Part shown: positions 62,700-64,000 of the stretch, piece by piece
Numbering within the stretch: the first letter of the stretch is position 1
How the letters are laid out: every line of letters begins with the position of its first letter
Source: Chrysomallon squamiferum
Taxonomy: Eukaryota; Mollusca; Gastropoda; Neomphalida; Peltospiridae
Assembly: GCA_012295275.1 (NCBI GenBank)
Contig: CM022665.1
Coordinates: forward strand, 32,527,022-32,591,021
Length of the DNA stretch: 64,000 nucleotides
Reading direction: 5' to 3'
The notes under the pieces: model-generated
Told to the model about the DNA's origin: nothing
Databases searched by the model: none
The model's input: only the letters and a program-made list of their open reading frames with translations
Translations under genes and position numbers: made by a program

Positions 62700-63155
62700 T
62701 CAGCGTTTTATTTTCAATTCTGTGTCACGCATGATCATCACAGAACATGGAATTATTTCAGAGGCTGGCTCTTGTGCGACTTTATTGCACATGGCATCCA
62801 CTGAAGGACGTAGAACTATTTTATGTTCAGTCGTGAAAACTATGGATAGGAACACCAAAGGACGTTTTTTCATAAATTTATGTTTGTGGTGTAATAATTG
62901 CCAGTTATTACAAAGCGTTTGATCTTTTGTGTTTGTGTAACGGGTTCTGTGTCTGATGTGAGTTCTGCCAGAGTCCTGCTGCATTCTTCTCTCACTCCAC
63001 AACAGTTGTTGCTTCTTAGACATATCTTTCATTTCTCTGACAATTATAAAATAATTTAACATAATTATATTTATTTCTTCGTCGTATTTGTTTTTTTGTT
63101 TTGTTTTTTTTTCAGTTATTTTTTTATTGTTAATACTATTATAATAGGTCAGCAT
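62700..63155 (-). CDS. Unrecognised 151-codon ORF, doubtful
   Basis: The second-longest ATG-started frame in the window (ATG at 63153-63155). Its N-terminal third is Lys/Asn/Ile-rich from AT-rich DNA. The remainder is mixed and basic (HIRHRTRYTNTKD) with no domain I know. There is no signal peptide and no transmembrane segment. The opposite strand is also partly open. Probably chance or an eroded sequence. Confidence 0.15.
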   Translation of the reverse strand: MLTYYNSINNKKITEKKTKQKNKYDEEINIIMLNYFIIVREMKDMSKKQQLLWSERRMQQDSGRTHIRHRTRYTNTKDQTLCNNWQLLHHKHKFMKKRPLVFLSIVFTTEHKIVLRPSVDAMCNKVAQEPASEIIPCSVMIMRDTELKIKR

Positions 63156-63240
63156 CGTTATCAGGTCTTGTTTCAATCAGTTTTCATTGTTATTGCATAA
63201 TTTTATTGTTTTTCTTCTGATTCATCGTTATCTTCTTCTG

Positions 63241-63297
<57 letters not shown>
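63241..63297. repeat. (ATT)n microsatellite, 19 units
   Basis: Pure ATT tract. Confidence 0.95.
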
Positions 63298-63789
63298 TGA
63301 ATAAACACCTGTCTTGTGTATGTATGTATATTTGTATGAATATTAGTATGTGTATGAAAATGTCTGTCTGTATGTATATATCAACATACTTAAGTTTGGG
63401 TATATATGTTGGTATATGTATGTTTCTCGTGAATAGCATTTTAAAAAATGACATAAATAGCTAAATTATCCTATTTTAAATTATCACCAACTAAATCAAG
63501 AACTTTCGTTGTTCATCGCTTTAAAGCCAGCTAACCGTTTAGGAAACAGTTCACAAAATTGGTGTCATTTTCTAATGAAGCTTTATTTGCATCTGTTTAT
63601 TCTCTCACTTACCTTTGGTCTGACATAAATGTATGTGCCACGTCAGTTTAGGTTTGCAGTTTGTTAAGATTTGCATGCTTTACATTTCCTGTTATTTTCG
63701 AATTCACAAACGGACACAAAATAGTGGATCAGAAAACTACATTAAATAGATGTCCATAAGAAGAAAAGACAGAAAATTAAAATAGTTTA

Positions 63790-63790
<1 letters not shown>
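63298..63790. other. Intergenic
   Basis: Unique AT-rich sequence with TATG-rich words near 63318-63425. No gene. Confidence 0.45.

Positions 63791-63831
<41 letters not shown>
63791..63831. repeat. (AAT)n microsatellite, about 13 units
   Basis: Pure AAT tract. The window continues to its end in AT-rich unique sequence. Confidence 0.95.
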
Positions 63832-64000
63832 TAAGAAAACAAAGATGATAAAAATAATTAATAAATAAAAGAGAAAGAAAGAAAGGCCGGAATTAATATG
63901 GAATAATGAACGTATTTACATCGATTTCGTTGCAGATAAATCAAGAAAAAAAATCTCTCGACATGTATTATTTATATAAAACTCTTTCGTGATGAAGCTG

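Overview
The window looks like invertebrate nuclear DNA, most probably from a mollusc or another lophotrochozoan. It is AT-rich and full of long microsatellites and homopolymer runs. There are no bacterial-style operons. One region resembles a tRNA-derived SINE that I associate with molluscan genomes, and there is a decayed LINE. The only complete gene I can defend is a single-exon Frizzled receptor of the Fz9/10 type. Species-level assignment is not possible by eye.

Layout. 1-440: no recognised feature. 440-1690: a dead, 5'-truncated non-LTR retrotransposon on the + strand. 1700-10200: repeat-rich non-coding DNA with one protein-like fragment that I do not recognise (8818-9077). 10224 and 10406: two sites resembling the CTCF consensus, in the same orientation. 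10420-50500: about 40 kb without a convincing gene. It holds (GA), (TC), (TG), (AC) and trinucleotide arrays, an imperfect tandem duplication (18661-19030), a SINE relic (35566-35745), possible older tRNA-like relics (24330 and 43035), perfect palindromes (24618, 44186), an inverted repeat (20258), and several GC-balanced CpG-containing islands that could be regulatory. 51049-52809: the Frizzled gene on the minus strand. 52810-53400: its leader and probable promoter, with two short upstream ORFs and a GC box. 53410-64000: upstream flank with pyrimidine- and purine-rich tracts, more microsatellites, a perfect 27-bp tandem duplication and several enhancer-like islands.

The picture is a developmental signalling gene isolated in a gene-poor region. 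Fz9/10 proteins are seven-transmembrane Wnt receptors with an N-terminal cysteine-rich domain and a C-terminal Dishevelled-binding KTxxxW motif, and all of these are intact here. The non-repetitive islands around the gene are the best candidates for its cis-regulation, but no conservation data are available here. I found no CRISPR array, no complete transposase or reverse transcriptase, no rRNA and no intact tRNA gene. I did not find a convincing new biological system. The most useful leads are the paired CTCF-like sites, the unexplained coding-like fragments, and features of the Frizzled gene itself: its upstream ORFs, a CRD insertion and a possible PDZ ligand.
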